Positions 25,316 through 33,474 of a DNA stretch of 64,000 bases are shown here, piece by piece. How positions within the stretch are numbered: the first letter of the stretch is position 1; the number at the start of each line of letters is the position of its first letter. Origin of the DNA: Shimazuella kribbensis DSM 45090 (lineage in GTDB: Bacteria; Bacillota; Bacilli; Thermoactinomycetales; Thermoactinomycetaceae). The notes below the pieces were generated by a model. The model did not search any database and was not told the origin of the DNA. It was given only the letters and a program-made list of their open reading frames with translations. The stretch covers positions 200,113-264,112 of the forward strand of contig NZ_ATZF01000004.1 in NCBI RefSeq assembly GCF_000428065.1, in the 5' to 3' direction. A program made the position numbers and the translations under genes.

Positions 25316-25696
25316 TTATATCTCCCCTTCCTTTAAATCAGCTAGTAATAGTCCGATATGTTGTTCGATTTGATGGATTTTCTCCAGATCAAAAGTAGCG
25401 ATGTTTCTGATCATGGAGGTATGAAGCTGTCGGATATCTAGGATGTCCCCTGAACGGATAAACACACATAACTCCTCTATTTGCTGGGGATCAAGCTGTA
25501 TGGGCACTGTGCTTTGTGTAGCAATTGTCTCTCCAGTATGATAGAGCGAGTAGATCACTTCAATGAGTGAAAGGCGGGAAGTTGCAGAGCGAAAATGATC
25601 CATCCGCTGGACATAATCATCCTGTTCACAGCAATAAACTAGATACCTAGCTAATTTTTCCCCAATCTGCTTCATCTGTGCCAGCTCCACCATCAT
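25316..25696 (-). CDS. Hypothetical helical protein, 126 residues
   Basis: I do not recognise this soluble, mostly helical protein (ELAQMKQIGEKLARYLVYCC near the start). It contains no known motif. Its start overlaps the end of the preceding 67-residue gene by 50 bases. A GGGGGGATG-like site before the ATG pair supports translation. It forms the middle gene of a three-gene operon with small products. Such clusters are common in plasmid- or phage-derived regions, but nothing here proves that origin. Confidence 0.65.
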   Translation of the reverse strand: MMVELAQMKQIGEKLARYLVYCCEQDDYVQRMDHFRSATSRLSLIEVIYSLYHTGETIATQSTVPIQLDPQQIEELCVFIRSGDILDIRQLHTSMIRNIATFDLEKIHQIEQHIGLLLADLKEGEI

Positions 25697-25850
25697 CCCC
25701 CCCTGTAAATACTAATTCGACCTGATCCCTCATAGGAGAAAATAAATATTTAGCATGAGAATAAAAAGTGTATCGTTTGTCCATACGGATATAATGGATA
25801 AAATCACGAACGGCTTTGCTGCCTCCTTCGATTTTTAACGTTAGATCCAT
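25647..25850 (-). CDS. DUF3970-like small protein
   Basis: This 67-residue protein reads DLTLKIEGGSKAVRDFIHYI then a basic YTFYSHAKYLFSPM stretch. The pattern of a beta strand, a helix and a positively charged strand recalls small DUF3970-type proteins of Bacillus accessory regions (recollected, not searched). GGGGAAA precedes the ATG at 25850. The C-terminal 16 residues overlap the next gene. It is the first gene of the three-gene minus-strand operon. Confidence 0.6.
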   Translation of the reverse strand: MDLTLKIEGGSKAVRDFIHYIRMDKRYTFYSHAKYLFSPMRDQVELVFTGGDDGGAGTDEADWGKIS

Positions 25851-26039
25851 GTCTATTTCCCCTTTCTATTGAATGAATCCCCTTGTTTCATGGCTCTATT
25901 TTAATAGGTGTATCATATTTTTACTAATCCGAAATATCAGAACAATATACGGTTGACTTCCTATTTTTCAGAATGTTATACCTATATTTAGGAAAATAAA
26001 CAGTGGATGATGGTATTTCTACCGTAGGAGGAATGAGGG

Positions 26040-27365
26040 TTGGTAGATCTGGTTCGGATTGGTGGGGTATTACGTGCAGAACGGAAAAAATCAGGAAAGA
26101 GTATCGAGCGGTTGGCAGAAGAAATTGCTTTAGGAGGCACAACCATTAGCTTGATTGAGCGAGGAATGCCAACGGTTAGCCTTGAGAAGTATCAATACTA
26201 TGCGGAGAAGTTAGGTAAAGGTATTTTATTTGGTATGGCAAATGAGGCTGATAAAAAAATAATTGCACTCAAGGAACAGTTACAAGATATAGAGGATATT
26301 TTGCATGCTAATCCTAAGAAAGCCTTTGAGGATCTAAAGAAGTTAAATGAATTGGAACAAATCGAGAGTATCCCGATTTTACAGCCATTTTTTTATCATA
26401 TTAAGGCGAAGTATTACCTTCGAAAAAAGGAATGGGGATTGGCAAAGGATTGTTTTTTACAAGCTATTGATATGGCTAAAACGCAACCAGAGTTAGCAGT
26501 GAATGACATAATACCTAGGTGTTATCTCGATTTGGGAATTGTTTATTTTTATCAAGATCAATTTCATCAAGCCTTACTTTCGACCGACCAAGGTTTAGAT
26601 TACTACAATTATAATGAGATGAACCCATATTACTATGGGTTACTATTATTCAACAAAAGCACATATTTAGAACGGCTTAACTTATTAGAAAAAGCATTAC
26701 TAAGTATAGAAAAGTTGGAACAACATATTAAATTTAACCTTTGTCTTGAAGAAGAATCACGCATCACAGTCATTATTCAAATGTATATGTTGTATGCAAC
26801 GATCTTAAACAGGCTACATATGAATGAACGGGCACTCGAATATGCTAAAAAAGGTATAAAGTTAGCTAAAGTTAATCGTAACTACTATTACTTGTTTAGA
26901 ATTTGGGGACAAACGAGTGTTATTTATGAAAGTTTAGGGGATTTTATGAGTTCTGAGAGATATTTTTTAAAAGCAATGGACTTAGAGCCCATCCTAAAAG
27001 ATGAGGAACAAGTTTTTCCTTATTCGTTTGTTCACTTTGCAAAACTATTGATAAGAAAACAAGAATGGCATAAATCGAAACAAATGATCGAACGTTCTAT
27101 CCAGATTTGTCGGAAAAATAATTTTCACTTTCTTCTTACACAATTTTTGTTAGTTTTAGGAGAGTGGTATATCCTGCAAAATCAACATGATCAAGCTGTT
27201 CTCCTTTGCCTTGAAGCAGAGAAAATAGCGAGAGAATATAAGTTTGAGGAGTTAAGTAGCAAGAGCTTGTCAAGCTTATGTACTTGTTATGATGCTTTAC
27301 AAGACAACGCTAATTTCTTAGAATATGCCAAAAAGTTATACCGTTTAGAGAGAGGAGGAAATTAA
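26040..27365 (+). CDS. XRE helix-turn-helix regulator with TPR domain (RNPP-like)
   Basis: This 441-residue protein has an N-terminal Cro/C1 helix-turn-helix (IGGVLRAERKKSGKSIERLA, residues 6-65). The rest is a chain of helical TPR units from about 75 to the end (for example YHIKAKYYLRKKEWGLAKDC and YLDLGIVYFYQDQFHQALLS). This is the plan of the RNPP quorum regulators (NprR, PlcR, Rap relatives), which bind short secreted peptides. The TTG at 26040 lies 7 bases after AGGAGG. A short peptide frame with a strong ribosome site overlaps the stop codon, as peptide-pheromone genes often do. A relic of a second copy lies near 28.0 kb. Confidence 0.85.
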   Translation: MVDLVRIGGVLRAERKKSGKSIERLAEEIALGGTTISLIERGMPTVSLEKYQYYAEKLGKGILFGMANEADKKIIALKEQLQDIEDILHANPKKAFEDLKKLNELEQIESIPILQPFFYHIKAKYYLRKKEWGLAKDCFLQAIDMAKTQPELAVNDIIPRCYLDLGIVYFYQDQFHQALLSTDQGLDYYNYNEMNPYYYGLLLFNKSTYLERLNLLEKALLSIEKLEQHIKFNLCLEEESRITVIIQMYMLYATILNRLHMNERALEYAKKGIKLAKVNRNYYYLFRIWGQTSVIYESLGDFMSSERYFLKAMDLEPILKDEEQVFPYSFVHFAKLLIRKQEWHKSKQMIERSIQICRKNNFHFLLTQFLLVLGEWYILQNQHDQAVLLCLEAEKIAREYKFEELSSKSLSSLCTCYDALQDNANFLEYAKKLYRLERGGN

Positions 27366-27418
27366 TGTGGATACTGATCCTGAAGGAGACGATTATCTGT
27401 TCCAATATTAGAAAATAA
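27365..27418 (+). CDS. Candidate short peptide downstream of the HTH-TPR regulator
   Basis: The ATG at 27365 shares one base with the regulator's TAA stop, and AGGAGG lies 6 bases upstream. The frame encodes 17 residues (MWILILKETIICSNIRK), a hydrophobic then basic peptide. A GTG two bases later opens a different 14-residue acidic frame, MDTDPEGDDYLFQY. RNPP regulators are usually paired with a small pheromone gene here, but neither frame has a typical export signal, so the call is tentative. Confidence 0.35.
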   Translation: MWILILKETIICSNIRK

Positions 27419-27462
27419 GGTTGGAATATCGTTGGTGGTAACCAAAAAACTTTTACAATGGA

Positions 27463-27497
27463 TAACCCTGTTCTTCTCCTTTTGAGAGCAGGTTTTT
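27463..27497 (+). terminator. Terminator after the HTH-TPR regulator unit
   Basis: ACCCTGTTCT pairs imperfectly with AGAGCAGGT, followed by six T (27492-27497 region). Confidence 0.65.
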
Positions 27498-27605
27498 TAT
27501 CGTGTAACGTATGAATGATTGAAATATTTTTTTTATTTAAACAATCTTTCACCAAAAGCACGGATAAACGCGGCCGACCGGCTCCTAAACGAACTGGATG
27601 GATGG

Positions 27606-27872
27606 TCAGCGTTGGTGCGACAGTTTTGCATGATAATGTTTGCTCTCCTCTTCTGGTACAGTGGGATCAGAAGCATAACGCCTCTGATCAGCTTCACTCA
27701 TAAGGGAAAAGGCTCTCTTCAATCCAGCCAAACCAAATTCTCCCTTATAGTGATCAATCACCAATTCATGGAAGCAATTGAGAGTGGTGTTGTTTTTGCT
27801 CATTTCAGCACGCAGTGCCGTCAATCGTTTGTTGTCTTTATAGGATTGACGGAACCGCTGAAGCCAACTCAT
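27606..27872 (-). CDS. Orphan small protein (island E)
   Basis: I do not recognise this 88-residue, basic, helical, soluble protein (MSWLQRFRQSYKDNKRLTAL start). AAGGAGAG lies 6 bases before the ATG at 27872. It is somewhat GC-richer than flanking host DNA, and the 65 bases after its stop (GGAGCCGGTCGGCCGCG) are strongly GC-rich. It therefore belongs with the other island genes. It lies between the peptide-regulator gene and a relic of that gene's duplicate. A plus-strand frame over the same DNA is judged a shadow because it lacks a ribosome site. Confidence 0.65.
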   Translation of the reverse strand: MSWLQRFRQSYKDNKRLTALRAEMSKNNTTLNCFHELVIDHYKGEFGLAGLKRAFSLMSEADQRRYASDPTVPEEESKHYHAKLSHQR

Positions 27873-27979
27873 TCTCTCTCCTTGAGTAAGTGAACAGATT
27901 AAATAAATTTTATCATTTTTTTCAGATATTATCAGTATGTCAAGGCAGTGTAATTGATTTCATGTTAAGTCACTCTATC

Positions 27980-28063
27980 ATCCAACTTTTAAAACAACAA
28001 AATCCTTATTAGTCTCTGAGGAATGGTATATTCTCAGCAAAATCAACATGATCAAGCTGTTCC
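27980..28063 (+). pseudogene. Relic of a second HTH-TPR regulator
   Basis: Bases 28018-28063 match 27162-27204 of the intact regulator almost exactly, apart from a 2-base insertion that breaks the frame (shared run AAAATCAACATGATCAAGCT). Weaker similarity extends about 30 bases upstream. This is the stump of a duplicated copy, with island E between the two. Confidence 0.65.
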
Positions 28064-28188
28064 GATATATGTGTATTTCCAGATGATTGAACTTAAAAAT
28101 TATGATATTTTATAAGGATAGAGCTCAGTAGACTGGGCACTGATCTCCGATTAAACGAAGGGCCTCCATGAATTACGGGAGTCAATCC

Positions 28189-28698
28189 ATGATTACGGTC
28201 GACACGATGGATGGAGAAGTTACTATCCCTCTTGGGGTAATCACTCCTGAGACAATTGACGCCTACCGTCATGGACAGTGTTGGGCATTGTCCCGGGCGA
28301 TCTCGGAACATACCGGATGGCCCATGGTGTGGATCTATGCCCTGTCACGCGTTGAAGGAAAAGGAAATTCAACTCCTTGGACAAAATGGCGGGTAAAGAG
28401 GTGGACAAAACGATGGGATGGACGATCCATCACAGAGATGACTCAATATTTCTCAGAAGAAGGATTTCTTCACGGACTCGTCAAGACACCAGACGGCAAG
28501 TTTCTCGACATCGGAGAAGTTGCTCATTCAACGCGATGGAAGGAAATGTACGCCGATTTTGGGCCTTGTGCTCTCATTGAAATTCCTTATCGCACCATGG
28601 ATGAAATGTTCTTTGACCCAGTAAAACCAAATATGGAGGCAGCTCGTGGGTTCGTTTCTGTGGTGCTAAATCGTGCTGGCTATGCCAGTTACGTTTAA
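28189..28698 (+). CDS. GC-rich orphan protein with possible Cys-His pair (island F)
   Basis: This 169-residue soluble protein begins MITVDTMDGEVTIPL. It contains YRHGQCWALSRAISEHTGWP (about residues 26-45) and later GFLHGLVKTPDGKFLDIGEV (about 94-113). A conserved-looking Cys after HGQ, an A-L, then a His before a xxPDGxFLDI strand recalls an uncharacterised domain I have seen in actinobacterial and phage proteins, possibly papain-like; this is recollection without a search. GGGAG lies 8 bases before the ATG at 28189. The codons are GC-richer than the flanks. A large GC-rich hairpin lies about 140 bases downstream. Confidence 0.75.
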   Translation: MITVDTMDGEVTIPLGVITPETIDAYRHGQCWALSRAISEHTGWPMVWIYALSRVEGKGNSTPWTKWRVKRWTKRWDGRSITEMTQYFSEEGFLHGLVKTPDGKFLDIGEVAHSTRWKEMYADFGPCALIEIPYRTMDEMFFDPVKPNMEAARGFVSVVLNRAGYASYV

Positions 28699-28835
28699 CA
28701 GTACTAAATAGCCAGATCATGGGGCGATAGGGAGGCGTTCAACGCCGACCATACCCGCGTTTAAATCGTTGGCTCTGCGGATTCGTGTCTGTAATGATCA
28801 TCACGTTCTTCGTTATCTTCGATGAACGGGTACAA

Positions 28836-28891
28836 CCGGGCAGTTTGTTGTAACTCTCACTTCCAGTGATGAGACTCCGCAACTGCCCGGG
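28836..28891 (+). terminator. Large cruciform-like hairpin closing island F
   Basis: CCGGGCAGTT (28836-28845) pairs perfectly with AACTGCCCGG (28881-28890), with an inner CACT/AGTG hairpin. There is no T-run, so it may be a donor-type terminator or a folded recombination-like site. The GC-rich DNA ends just after it. Confidence 0.55.
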
Positions 28892-29062
28892 CGTGTATAC
28901 AATATAATTCCATATAAATGTAGAAAAGCTTTGAATTTACCATAAATAGATTGATGGTTTTTCTTTCTCTTCAAAGTAAATATTCTCACCAAGTATTACC
29001 TTTTCGAAACTGGTTGAACAGATTCTTCGCTCTACGGTATGTTTGCTTCTCGAACATAGAAG

Positions 29063-29140
29063 TGCGACAAAGGGACGGTTCTCTTGTCGCATAGCCTCTC
29101 TTATAAAGTAATATATGATAACTCCAGTTGAGCACCACTT
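29063..29140 (+). repeat. REP-like palindrome with conserved tail, copy 2
   Basis: TGCGACAA (29063-29070) and TTGTCGCA (29084-29091) flank AGGGACGGTTCTC. The following 50 bases (including GATAACTCCAGTTGAGCA) match the tails of the copies at 23.1 and 32.1 kb. No inverted partner is seen nearby. Confidence 0.8.
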
Positions 29141-29235
29141 CATTTGTTTTAAGTCGCTTAGTATGCGTGATATCGCAATTATAGATTCTTGATTACGAAT
29201 GATATAGTTTTTGTATCCAAAACTTCACAATATAC

Positions 29236-29266
29236 AAACCTTGCTCTCCTAGAGAGCAAGGTTTTT
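29236..29266 (+). terminator. Strong intrinsic terminator
   Basis: AAACCTTGCTCT and AGAGCAAGGTTT form a near-perfect stem with a T-run. No intact plus-strand gene lies just before it, so its parent gene may have been lost when repeats and island F arrived. Confidence 0.8.
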
Positions 29267-29344
29267 GTAGATTTCAAGTGCAAAATTTAATAATTTGGAT
29301 AATCGTATAATAAATTCGGTTACTTTCGACAGGAGGATGGTTAG

Positions 29345-29857
29345 GTGGAATATTTCAGATTTGAAGATGATGACCCCAATGGGATTACGTATATCGAATC
29401 AGAGGATGGTTATGCTGTTAGGCAAATTACCGTTACGAACAACAAGTATATTGCCTCTAATAGAAGAAATAAAGAATATGGATATTGGTTAGCTGAAGGG
29501 CTTATAGACGGGAAAGAAGCAGCTGATTTTGGTGTTGATAAAATAGACAAATCCCAATTTGAAGGGGTATGGGATGCTTATAGAGCAGAACTCCTCCAAG
29601 ATTGGCAGAAAACAAAAGATACCTTCCCTATCGGACAGGTAGTAGAGGGTTATATTCAAGTTTTCTATCCTCAGGGTGTCATTATTCAAATTTCAGGTAG
29701 CGTGGTAGGGTTAGCTGATTATGAGGAATGTAAACATAATATAAAATCAGAAAAGCTCTATCCAAATCACAAAATAAAAGCAGAAGTAATAGGTTATGAT
29801 GAGATAAATTTGTGGCTTATGCTAAATAATCCTGTTTCATACTACCAATCTTCCTAA
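29345..29857 (+). CDS. Hypothetical protein with C-terminal S1-like RNA-binding domain
   Basis: This 170-residue soluble protein has an acidic N-terminal half (YFRFEDDDPNGITYIESEDG) of unknown fold. Its C-terminal region (about 99-165) resembles an S1/OB domain: FPIGQVVEGYIQVFYPQGVI, then VGLADYEECK and HKIKAEVIGYDEINLWLML. S1 domains bind RNA; a regulatory role is inference only. The GTG at 29345 follows AGGAGG by 8 bases. The gene stands alone between terminators with host-like composition. Confidence 0.75.
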   Translation: MEYFRFEDDDPNGITYIESEDGYAVRQITVTNNKYIASNRRNKEYGYWLAEGLIDGKEAADFGVDKIDKSQFEGVWDAYRAELLQDWQKTKDTFPIGQVVEGYIQVFYPQGVIIQISGSVVGLADYEECKHNIKSEKLYPNHKIKAEVIGYDEINLWLMLNNPVSYYQSS

Positions 29858-30222
29858 GACACTATTGCTTTTCACGAAGCAAATAGAAGTAGTTTTAAAC
29901 TTATCAACAATTCGAAAAAATAATCTCACAATGGTTGATCAAAAATATTTCTTCATTCTAGCTGTTTGCAATGCATGGTGACTCTTTCTTTGGTGGTTTC
30001 TTTCACAGAAAAACGCCATCCTTTTTTGGGTATGTGAACGATTCGGAGAATGATGGACCATACAATCGATTTACTTTGCAGCATTTAAAGTTTACCAGAG
30101 CTCCAGTTGTACCAGCAAACGTGACACAAAGCGCAAGGCTTTTTACAAGGTTTGAATCCATCGTGTTAAGAGAATCGTACAAAGTTAAGCACCATCAAAT
30201 TGGACGAGTTAAGCATAAAGTC
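29858..30222. other. Interval without a confident gene
   Basis: An open frame at 29971-30255 (94 codons, MHGDSFFGGFFHRKTPSFFG) has no ribosome site, ends inside a terminator stem and matches no family I know, so I do not call it a gene. Nothing else is seen. Confidence 0.4.
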
Positions 30223-30268
30223 AAATATACCGACTCCTTTTTAACGAACAGGTAGTCGGTATATTTGC
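30223..30268. terminator. Perfect inverted-repeat terminator
   Basis: AAATATACCGACT (30223-30235) and AGTCGGTATATTT (30254-30266) form a perfect 13-bp stem able to terminate in both directions. The same CCGACTA core recurs in the terminator near 10.2 kb. Confidence 0.75.
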
Positions 30269-30405
30269 ATCCAAAATTAGTTACAGGCTTCCATAATGAT
30301 ATCGTGATACAGGAAAATTACCTTCTAGAGATTCTTGATGAAAAAGCGTTATAATAGGTTGAATATGAAATATTTAGAAAACAAATGATAAAAGGGAGAT
30401 AAGAC

Positions 30406-30723
30406 ATGATTGTTGAGATTATACGATATCAGATCGCTGAAGAACAGGAAGAAACATTTTTGGAAGCCTACAGGCAAGGAGGAAAATATTTAGCTGAGTC
30501 TCCAAATTGTTTAGGATTTGAAGTGATAAAGGGGATAGACAAACCACAAAATTTTATTGTTCGCATTCATTGGGATTCTATGGATGGTCATATGAAAGGA
30601 TTTCGGTCAAGTGATCATTTCCGTTCTTTTTTTGCGCTTGTTCGTCCATTTTTCCAATCCATTCAAGAAATGGATCACTATGAATTAACCGATATAAAAG
30701 TAGATAAAGGGGAAAACCAGTGA
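30406..30723 (+). CDS. Antibiotic biosynthesis monooxygenase-like (ABM) protein
   Basis: This 105-residue protein is a single ABM/dimeric alpha-beta-barrel domain: IVEIIRYQIAEEQEETFLEA at residues 2-21, CLGFEVIKGIDKPQNFIVRI in the middle and HFRSFFALVRPFF near the end. Members include quinone and haem-degrading monooxygenases; the role here is unknown. AAAGGGAG precedes the ATG at 30406. The stop overlaps the GTG of the LtrA-like gene by four bases (GTGA), so the two are translationally coupled. Confidence 0.88.
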   Translation: MIVEIIRYQIAEEQEETFLEAYRQGGKYLAESPNCLGFEVIKGIDKPQNFIVRIHWDSMDGHMKGFRSSDHFRSFFALVRPFFQSIQEMDHYELTDIKVDKGENQ

Positions 30724-31919
30724 GACTCTATCACCATATATGGTGGAAAAAACCCCAACTACAAACAAATGAACAAGAAACGGAAAGAAAAGCTTCTTGG
30801 CTAGAACTTTTTTTTGATTTGATATTTGTGGCTCTTATTGCTGGGATTAGTCACCGGTTTTTAGACAATTTAACATGGATTGGCTTTCGTGACTTTGCTT
30901 TCTCTTTTTCGGCAGTTTGGTTGGTCTGGGAAAATTCTACTTTTTACAATGAGAGATTTGAAGTCTTTGATATTCGGCATCGAATATTTACCTTTCTTAA
31001 GATGATCCCGCTGGCGATTCTTGCATATTCCATACATGATCCTTTTGGAATTCAATTTAAACCATTTGTCCTCTCTTTTTTAGCAGTTCGTTTCATTTTA
31101 CTGTATTTATGGTGGAGTGCTGGTAAAGCAAATCCTGTATTAAAACGCTACACGGCCTATATTTTGTTTATTCACTCCATTTCGATTTCGTTATGTATTT
31201 TCTCCATATTTGTGCCTGCGGGCTATCATATTGTTTTGATTGGAATAGCAATGATCATTGATTTTCTCATGTCGTTTGGAATCCTTCGATTTCAGGAGAC
31301 TCTACCTCGGATCAGCAGATCTCATCTGCCGGAGAGATTTGGATTGTTTAATCTGCTAGTAATAGCGGAAATAATTATTGGGGTAATAAAGGGTGCCTCA
31401 TCTTATCATCACTTAACATGGGAAATCGCTACATTAAGTGCACTTGGCTTACTCCTGTCTTTTGCTATTTGGTGGGCGTATTTTGATTTGGTTATTTTTG
31501 TTTCTTTTCGGAAAAAGTTTTTGTCTATTATCATTTGGACAAGGCTACATCTACCTCTGTCCTTATCTGTTGCTGCATTAGGTATAGGACTGCAAAAATT
31601 GATTAAAGAGCCTAAGTTCATATCAGACGCGGTTCATTGGATTATGTGTGGATCTATTTCTGTTATCCTTTTCGCACTCTTTTTGTTGATCTTAGTTAGT
31701 GATCATTCCGAAGAAGCAAATGAGATGAATTTAGAGTTTAAACATGTGAGGATTTTTCTAGCAAATAGTAATTTAGTAGCTTCTGTTCTTGCAATTTTGA
31801 TAGGATTTTTCGGAAAAGGGACTCCTGCTATTGTCCTGCTATCGCTATTAGTGAGCCTTGTTATTATTCAGTGTATTCTTGCTTTGTATGTATGGGTAAA
31901 GGCACAGTTGAATAATTAG
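30720..31919 (+). CDS. Low temperature requirement protein A (LtrA) family membrane protein
   Basis: This 399-residue integral membrane protein has about ten predicted helices. It carries the LtrA pattern: ERKASWLELFFDLIFVALIA (residues 23-42) and ENSTFYNERFEVFDIRHRIF (about 78-97). LtrA was named from a Listeria cold-growth phenotype; its biochemical role is not established. The GTG at 30720 overlaps the upstream stop codon (GTGA) and follows AAAGGGG. It is cotranscribed with the ABM-domain gene. No terminator is evident before the REP-like repeats. Confidence 0.92.
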   Translation: MRLYHHIWWKKPQLQTNEQETERKASWLELFFDLIFVALIAGISHRFLDNLTWIGFRDFAFSFSAVWLVWENSTFYNERFEVFDIRHRIFTFLKMIPLAILAYSIHDPFGIQFKPFVLSFLAVRFILLYLWWSAGKANPVLKRYTAYILFIHSISISLCIFSIFVPAGYHIVLIGIAMIIDFLMSFGILRFQETLPRISRSHLPERFGLFNLLVIAEIIIGVIKGASSYHHLTWEIATLSALGLLLSFAIWWAYFDLVIFVSFRKKFLSIIIWTRLHLPLSLSVAALGIGLQKLIKEPKFISDAVHWIMCGSISVILFALFLLILVSDHSEEANEMNLEFKHVRIFLANSNLVASVLAILIGFFGKGTPAIVLLSLLVSLVIIQCILALYVWVKAQLNN

Positions 31920-31956
31920 AATAGTTTTATTGCCAGGTGAATCCCTTTGAGCAAAA

Positions 31957-31985
31957 TGCGACAAAAGAACCGTCCCCGTGTCGCG
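31957..31985 (-). repeat. REP-like palindrome, inverted copy
   Basis: TGCGACAAAAGAACCGTCCC then CGTGTCGCG, the reverse orientation of the GGGGACGGTTCT palindromes. It faces the copy at 32081, giving a head-to-head pair 100 bases apart. Confidence 0.8.
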
Positions 31986-32080
31986 TGTATATTTCTCATA
32001 TTGAACATACCCATTTTCATCATTGCAATTCTTTCTTTCAATCTTCAAAAGTAAACAATTCTAGAAGAATTTCAAATTAA

Positions 32081-32200
32081 TGCGACAAGGGGACGGTTCT
32101 CTTGTCGCATAATCTTTCCTATGATAGGTAATATGTAATAACTCCAGTTGAGCAAAATCTGCTTGATATGTGTGTCTTCCACGACTGCCTACCAGAACAC
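32081..32200 (+). repeat. REP-like palindrome with conserved tail, copy 3
   Basis: TGCGACAA (32081-32088) and TTGTCGCA (32102-32109) flank GGGGACGGTTCTC. The next 90 or more bases (including AACTCCAGTTGAGCAAAATC) match the left part of the 23.1 kb element, so this is a left-end fragment of the same element. Confidence 0.8.
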
Positions 32201-32311
32201 AAAGGATGCTAATGATAAGCACAGCAACACAGCGAGTACCGTTTATTACATGAATCTGTATCGATACAGTTGTTAAAATTTTATATATTCATTTGTTACT
32301 TATTTCAGTAT

Positions 32312-32331
32312 AGTTAGGTAGTTACCTAACT
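32312..32331. promoter_or_regulatory. Operator-like palindrome upstream of the EamA gene
   Basis: AGTTAGGTA GT TACCTAACT is a perfect 9-bp inverted repeat 27 bases before the EamA transporter start. It overlaps where the -10 region or transcript start should lie. The sequence suits a dimeric MarR- or HxlR-type repressor; none is adjacent. Confidence 0.65.
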
Positions 32332-32357
32332 GATAAGTCGAATAAGGAGGATTTTGA

Positions 32358-33311
32358 ATGAAACAAAACAGTACATTTTTTGCTTATGTTGCATCTATCT
32401 TATTTGCGGTTTTCATCGGATTATCATTTATGTTTGTAAAATTGATTGTAAACATTGCAGAGCCATTTGATATTCTTGCTATTCGGTTTTTGGTCGCTTT
32501 TATTCTATTAAGTCTCCCGGCTATTTTTGGTTGGATAAAGTTAACTATTTCTTGGAAAGATATTTATTTACTTATTCCATTTGCACTTCTTTATCCTATT
32601 CTCTTTTTTACCTTTCAAACATGGGGACTACTAGGTGCAACATCTGCTGAAGGTGGGATTATTCAAGCTACTGCACCGATATTTACTGTTATACTCTCGA
32701 CTTTGATCCTAAAAGAGAAAATAAATCTCTGGCAGCGATTATGCTTATTGCTATCTGTACTAGGAGTAATCTTTATTTTTGTGATGCAGGGAGCATCTTT
32801 CTCCCTTGATCATATTGGCAGTATTCTGCTATTGCTTTGTTCTACTTTGTCGTTTGCAGTATACAGCATTTTGGTACGTCGTTCAGGTCAATCTTATAAA
32901 CCATATGACTTGAGTTTTGTGGTTATCATGCTTAGTTTTATTAGTTTTACTGTGATAAGCATTGTTCAACATAGTGTGAATGGAACTATTCTGGAGATAG
33001 TAGAACCATATAAGGAGCCTATTTTTTGGTATAGCATTTTTTACTTAGCTTGTTTTAGTTCTGTATTTTCTATTTTCCTCTCCAATTATGCCTTGTCTAA
33101 ATTAGAAGCTTATAAAGTAAGTGTTTTTAATAATTTGAGCACATTAGTGTCTATTATTGCGGGTGCAGTATTTCTACATGAACAGATCACTTCTGTACAT
33201 GTAATTGGTGCCACCATGATCATAGTGGGTGTTATTGGAACCAATTTAGCAGGTCGATGGAGTAAAAAAACGGATGTCGAATTATCGACAAAAGAGGAAA
33301 AGAGAGATTAG
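32358..33311 (+). CDS. EamA (DMT) family transporter
   Basis: This 317-residue membrane protein has ten predicted helices in two EamA repeats (about 10-145 and 160-300). Tell-tale motifs are ILAIRFLVAFILLSLPAIFG in helix 2, the GATSAEGGIIQATAPIFTVI stretch, and LEAYKVSVFNNLSTLVSIIA followed by HEQITSVHVIGATMIIVGVI at the end. Members export metabolites or amino acids. AAGGAGG lies 8 bases before the ATG at 32358. A palindromic operator sits just upstream and a terminator follows. Confidence 0.93.
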   Translation: MKQNSTFFAYVASILFAVFIGLSFMFVKLIVNIAEPFDILAIRFLVAFILLSLPAIFGWIKLTISWKDIYLLIPFALLYPILFFTFQTWGLLGATSAEGGIIQATAPIFTVILSTLILKEKINLWQRLCLLLSVLGVIFIFVMQGASFSLDHIGSILLLLCSTLSFAVYSILVRRSGQSYKPYDLSFVVIMLSFISFTVISIVQHSVNGTILEIVEPYKEPIFWYSIFYLACFSSVFSIFLSNYALSKLEAYKVSVFNNLSTLVSIIAGAVFLHEQITSVHVIGATMIIVGVIGTNLAGRWSKKTDVELSTKEEKRD

Positions 33312-33392
33312 CACGACTCTTATATATAAAAGTATATGTTTATCAATAGGATATATTGTGATATATGAATTATTCATTTGAAAACCGTAAAC

Positions 33393-33428
33393 AAAAGCCG
33401 ACTTCCCACCTAGAGGAAATCGGCTTTT
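33393..33428. terminator. Terminator between EamA and the next minus gene
   Basis: AAAAGCCGACTTCC (33393-33406) pairs with GGAAATCGGCTTTT (33415-33428) with one mismatch. A- and T-runs on both sides suit both convergent genes. Confidence 0.8.
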
Positions 33429-33474
33429 GTTCTATTGATAAGGTTATACAGAGAAATTGATCAATCTTGGAAGC

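Noticed and set aside
27519-27893. Plus-strand 124-codon frame over island E
   Set aside because: The minus-strand 88-codon gene has AAGGAGAG and a better amino-acid pattern; the plus frame is a shadow.
29971-30255. 94-codon open frame as a gene
   Set aside because: No ribosome site, ends inside a terminator stem, and no recognisable pattern.
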